A stretch of DNA of 5,287 nucleotides from Nocardia sp. GTDB lineage: Bacteria; Actinomycetota; Actinomycetes; Mycobacteriales; Mycobacteriaceae. Position 1 is the first letter of the stretch. The number at the start of each line of letters is the position of its first letter. The DNA is taken from positions 1 through 5,287 of the forward strand of contig JABFXT010000379.1 of NCBI GenBank assembly GCA_013361595.1. Reading direction: 5' to 3'. Of the stretch, positions 1 to 5,287 are shown in pieces. Below the pieces are notes generated by a model. It was not told the DNA's origin and did not search any database. It saw nothing but the letters and a program-made list of their open reading frames with translations. A program made the translations under genes and the position numbers.

Positions 1-1
1 G

Positions 2-864
2 GTCCGCGTCACCGTGGGGGTGGAGGCGCACACCCACGAATACATTTCCACCGCGCACGAGGACCAGAAATTCGGTTTCTCCATTTCCGGCGGCGATGCC
101 ATGGAGGCGCTGGCCCGGGTATTCGAAGCCGATAATCTCCGTTTGGTCGGACTGCACAGTCATATCGGATCGCAGATATTCGAAATCGACGGATTCGAAA
201 TCGCCGCGCACCGCATGCTCGGACTGTTGCGCGAAGCCGTCGACAAATTCGGGGTGGAACGTACCGCGCAGATCTCGCTGCTCGATCTGGGCGGCGGTCT
301 CGGTATATCATACATGCCGTCCGATGATCCGCCGCCGCTGGATCTCTTCGCCGAGAAACTCCGCGTCCTGGTCGCGCGTGAGGCCGAACTCGCGGGGCTG
401 CCCGTACCGCGGATCGCGGTCGAACCGGGCCGTGCCATCGCCGGCCCCGGCACCGTGACCCTGTACGAAGTCGGCACGGTGAAGGATGTCTCGCTCGACG
501 GCGGCCTGCGCCGCCGCTATGTGAGCGTGGACGGCGGGATGAGCGACAACATCCGGCCCGCGCTGTACCAGGCCGACTACCACTGCCAGCTGGTCTCGCG
601 CGGATCGGCGGCCGGCCCGGTGGTCGCCCGCGTGGTCGGAAAGCACTGTGAGAGCGGCGATATCATCATCCGCGACACCTGGATGCCGGCCGATGCCGGC
701 CCCGGCGACCTGATCGCGGTGGCCGGACCCGGTGCCTACTGCTATTCCATGTCCAGCCGGTACAACATGCTGACCCGCCCCGCCGTCGTCGCCGTGCGCG
801 ACGGCGTGGCCCGGCTGATCCTGCGCCGGGAAACGGTCGAGGACCTGCTCGGCCTGGAGGTCTG

Positions 865-865
<1 letters not shown>
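2..865 (+). CDS. lysA: Diaminopimelate decarboxylase, 3' part (5' end outside window)
   Basis: This is a PLP-dependent, fold-type III decarboxylase that converts meso-diaminopimelate to L-lysine in the cytoplasm, the last step of lysine synthesis. The frame is open from base 2 and gives 287 residues before TGA. Mycobacterial LysA has about 447 residues, so roughly 160 N-terminal residues, including the PLP-binding lysine, lie upstream. Visible family motifs are HSHIGSQ (from about base 158), the glycine loop LDLGGGLG (about 281-304) that holds the PLP phosphate, EPGR (422-433), the active-site segment HCESGD (644-661) with its Cys and Glu, and [12 protein letters not shown] near the C terminus, which carries the conserved tyrosine. 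The GTG at base 14 is an internal valine codon, not a start, because homology continues upstream of it. The stop overlaps the hom start by one base (TGATG), which suggests translational coupling. The identification is secure; only truncation by the window limits the call. Confidence 0.97.
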
Positions 866-4369
<3,504 letters not shown>

Positions 4370-4383
4370 CGGGCGCGTCCGCC

Positions 4384-4413
4384 TTGCCGACCTTCGTACT
4401 TGCCCGCTATCCT
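4384..4413 (+). promoter_or_regulatory. Possible vegetative sigma-factor promoter for rho
   Basis: TTGCCG (4384-4389) and TATCCT (4408-4413) are separated by 18 bases. They resemble the -35 (TTGACA) and -10 (TANNNT) elements of the principal actinobacterial sigma factor. Transcription would begin near 4419-4422, giving rho an untranslated leader of about 260 nt. The position, 15 bases after thrB and at the start of the only intergenic gap, fits. Such pairs occur by chance, so this is a candidate only. Confidence 0.45.
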
Positions 4414-4421
4414 GGGCAAGT
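4398..4421. repeat. 8-bp perfect inverted repeat around the putative -10 element
   Basis: ACTTGCCC (4398-4405) and GGGCAAGT (4414-4421) are exact reverse complements separated by 8 bases, GCTATCCT, which contain the putative -10 hexamer. Two readings are possible. As DNA it could be an operator, with a dimeric repressor covering the -10 region. As RNA it could be a hairpin 28 bases after the thrB stop acting as a terminator, but no U run follows (the next bases are CCGTACATC), so a classical intrinsic terminator is unlikely. A GTAC sequence flanks the arms on each side (4396-4399, 4424-4427). Confidence 0.6.
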
Positions 4422-4453
4422 CCGTACATCGCGCGCATCAGACGCCGGTGCTT

Positions 4454-4498
4454 CATCAGGGCAATCGCTCCAGCAGGCTCCAGGCTCGAGCCCTCATG
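4454..4498 (+). other. Possible leader hairpin with tandem CAGGCTC repeat
   Basis: CATCAGGGC (4454-4462) can pair with GCCCTCATG (4490-4498), 8 of 9 positions. Between the arms lies a tandem direct repeat, CAGGCTC at 4474-4480 and again at 4481-4487. The second copy runs into the perfect palindrome GGCTCGAGCC (4483-4492). A competing inner stem GGCTC (4476-4480) with GAGCC (4488-4492) would use part of the same outer arm, so the two folds exclude each other. Whether either forms in RNA is unknown. Confidence 0.3.
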
Positions 4499-4537
4499 CC
4501 ATGGGGGTGCCGCGCAGCCGCTCAACTGGAATGATCT

Positions 4538-4564
4538 CTTCCACCTTTTTCAGCGGTGGCGAAG
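4538..4564 (+). other. Possible leader hairpin with pyrimidine-rich 5' side
   Basis: CCACC (4541-4545) pairs with GGTGG (4555-4559) across a 9-base loop of TTTTTCAGC. CTT (4538-4540) can extend the stem to AAG (4562-4564) past a 2-base bulge. The 5' arm and loop belong to the run 4536-4551, in which only base 4543 is a purine. The same run can pair with the rho ribosome-binding site, so this stem and that pairing compete. Confidence 0.3.
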
Positions 4565-4669
4565 CACCCGGTCCCGGAGGGGCAGGCGATACGGCTACAA
4601 ATCCGAGTCCGGCAGCGAGATCGGGCTACGGAACGAACCCTCGACACAGCACACGGCCATCGAGGGAAG

Positions 4670-4676
4670 GAAAGGA
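4670..4676 (+). promoter_or_regulatory. Ribosome-binding site of rho
   Basis: GAAAGGA ends 5 bases before the GTG at 4682, inside a purine-rich run from 4662 to 4676. It decides the rho start: GTG at 4682 gives MTDTDLL, which matches the start of M. tuberculosis Rho (MTDTDL). The next in-frame ATG, at codon 33, lacks comparable support. Confidence 0.75.
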
Positions 4677-4681
4677 TCTCC

Positions 4682-5287
4682 GTGACAGATACGGACCTGC
4701 TCGCGACACCCGGGGTGGCATCCGACTCCGAACCCTCGGGCAACCGCGAAAGTGACTCCGGACAGATTTCTTCGAAGATGAGCGAAAATACCGACATCGG
4801 ATCGGGGCTGACTGGAATGTTGTTGCCGCAGTTGCGCGCACTGGCAGGGGAACTCGGAATTCGGGGCACCTCCGGTATGCGCAAGGGTGATCTCATCGCC
4901 GCCATCAAGGAAAACCAGGCCGGTAGACCCGCCGCCGCGGAACGCAACACCCGCGCGAAGTCTGCCAAAGAACGTAAAACCGCAGACCAGCCCGTTGAGG
5001 CCGGGACCGCGGCGCCTGCCGTCGAGGCCGCGCCCGCCGCCGCGCCGGCTCCGGTCGCGGAAGCACCCGCCGTGGATACCGCCGCGAACAAGGATTCGGC
5101 GGCCACGGAAAAGGGCAAGACCACCCGGGCCGCCACCAACGGCACGGCCACCGCCAACGGCGCCGCAGGCAACGCCGCGGAGTCCGATTCCGGCGCCAAG
5201 CCCGAAGGCAGAGCCGACAACAAGCCGGCCGAGGGCTCCGAGGATTCGGGCCGGGATTCCGGCCAGCGTGGCCGTGGCCGCCAGCGT
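4682..5287 (+). CDS. rho: Transcription termination factor Rho, N-terminal part (3' end outside window)
   Basis: Rho is a hexameric RNA-dependent ATPase that binds C-rich nascent RNA, translocates along it and releases RNA polymerase. Only the first 202 codons are in the window, without a stop; actinobacterial Rho proteins usually exceed 600 residues. Residues 1-41 are a polar Ser/Asp/Glu-rich lead. Residues 42-77 (GLTGMLLPQLRALAGELGI, then GTSGMRKGDLIAAIKE) are the Rho N-terminal helical domain and match the M. tuberculosis segment closely. From about 78 to the window edge follows the disordered insertion that actinobacterial Rho proteins carry between this domain and the RNA-binding fold. 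Here it is about 28% alanine with Pro, Glu, Thr and Asn, and becomes Arg/Gly-rich from about residue 193 (SGQRGRGRQR). The RNA-binding core, Walker motifs and ATPase domain lie beyond the window. The GTG start rests on the ribosome-binding site and N-terminal homology. Synteny with thrB supports the call. Confidence 0.95.
   Translation, partial: MTDTDLLATPGVASDSEPSGNRESDSGQISSKMSENTDIGSGLTGMLLPQLRALAGELGIRGTSGMRKGDLIAAIKENQAGRPAAAERNTRAKSAKERKTADQPVEAGTAAPAVEAAPAAAPAPVAEAPAVDTAANKDSAATEKGKTTRAATNGTATANGAAGNAAESDSGAKPEGRADNKPAEGSEDSGRDSGQRGRGRQR

Larger units (their letters stand above)
4370..4681 (+). other. thrB-rho intergenic region, probable rho promoter and leader
   Basis: These 312 bases are the only long non-coding stretch in the window and mark the change from the amino-acid operon to rho. 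Coding character is lost here: reading frames are short, begin at weak starts and resemble no family I know. Visible inside are a possible promoter with an inverted repeat (4384-4421), two possible RNA hairpins (4454-4498 and 4538-4564), a tandem 7-base repeat, a pyrimidine tract (4536-4551) and the rho ribosome-binding site. No classical terminator (GC stem followed by a T run) closes thrB, so some read-through into rho remains possible. I find no tRNA and no riboswitch consensus that I recognise. Confidence 0.7.

Noticed and set aside
4398..4421. Classical intrinsic terminator after thrB
   Set aside because: The stem is present but no U run follows it, so I record it as an inverted repeat and possible operator instead.
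4541..4564. T-box or other known riboswitch in the rho leader, prompted by the GGTGG and T-run
   Set aside because: The T-box core sequence and a specifier loop are absent, rho is not an aminoacyl or amino-acid gene, and no other riboswitch consensus is recognisable.
4591..4602. Second promoter closer to rho with TACAAA as -10
   Set aside because: The last base does not fit TANNNT, and the expected -35 position holds a G/C-rich sequence without resemblance to TTGACA.
4522..5223. 233-codon minus-strand frame opposite rho, Ala/Ser/Val-rich with a membrane-like look
   Set aside because: It is the complement of the Ala-rich Rho insertion, where GCC/GGC codons read as Ala/Gly/Val on both strands. 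It has no family motif and runs into the rho leader.

Overview
The window is G+C-rich actinobacterial chromosome with densely packed same-strand genes. Five coding regions are visible, all on the plus strand: the 3' part of lysA, then complete hom, thrC and thrB, then the 5' part of rho. This order is the one known from Mycobacterium tuberculosis (lysA, thrA/hom, thrC, thrB, rho). The proteins read as close relatives of the mycobacterial ones over most of their length. That points to the Mycobacteriales (Corynebacteriales), and I would guess Nocardia or a near relative. The genus is inference, since no rRNA or other marker is present.

Bases 1-4369 form one tightly packed amino-acid operon. 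lysA and hom share one base (TGATG), hom and thrC share four (ATGA), and thrC and thrB are separated by 26 bases, or by 2 if an upstream GTG is the thrB start. The genes cover the two branches leaving aspartate semialdehyde. LysA carries out the last step of lysine synthesis, from meso-diaminopimelate. Hom, ThrB and ThrC take aspartate semialdehyde through homoserine and phosphohomoserine to threonine. Hom ends in an ACT domain, the usual seat of threonine feedback control.

Bases 4370-4681 (312 bases) hold no convincing gene. Just after thrB there is a plausible vegetative promoter whose -10 hexamer lies in the loop of an 8-bp perfect inverted repeat. If it is real, rho has a leader of about 260 nt. 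That leader contains two possible hairpins, a pyrimidine tract able to pair with the rho ribosome-binding site, and weak out-of-frame ORFs.

Bases 4682-5287 are the first 202 codons of rho, the transcription termination factor, starting at GTG. They encode the Rho N-terminal helical domain followed by the beginning of the long disordered insertion typical of actinobacterial Rho, here strongly alanine-rich before it turns Arg/Gly-rich at the window edge.

I see no mobile element, CRISPR array, tRNA, rRNA, phage gene or foreign-looking island. This is mostly an ordinary core-genome region. I do not think it contains a new system; the part most worth a second look is the rho leader.
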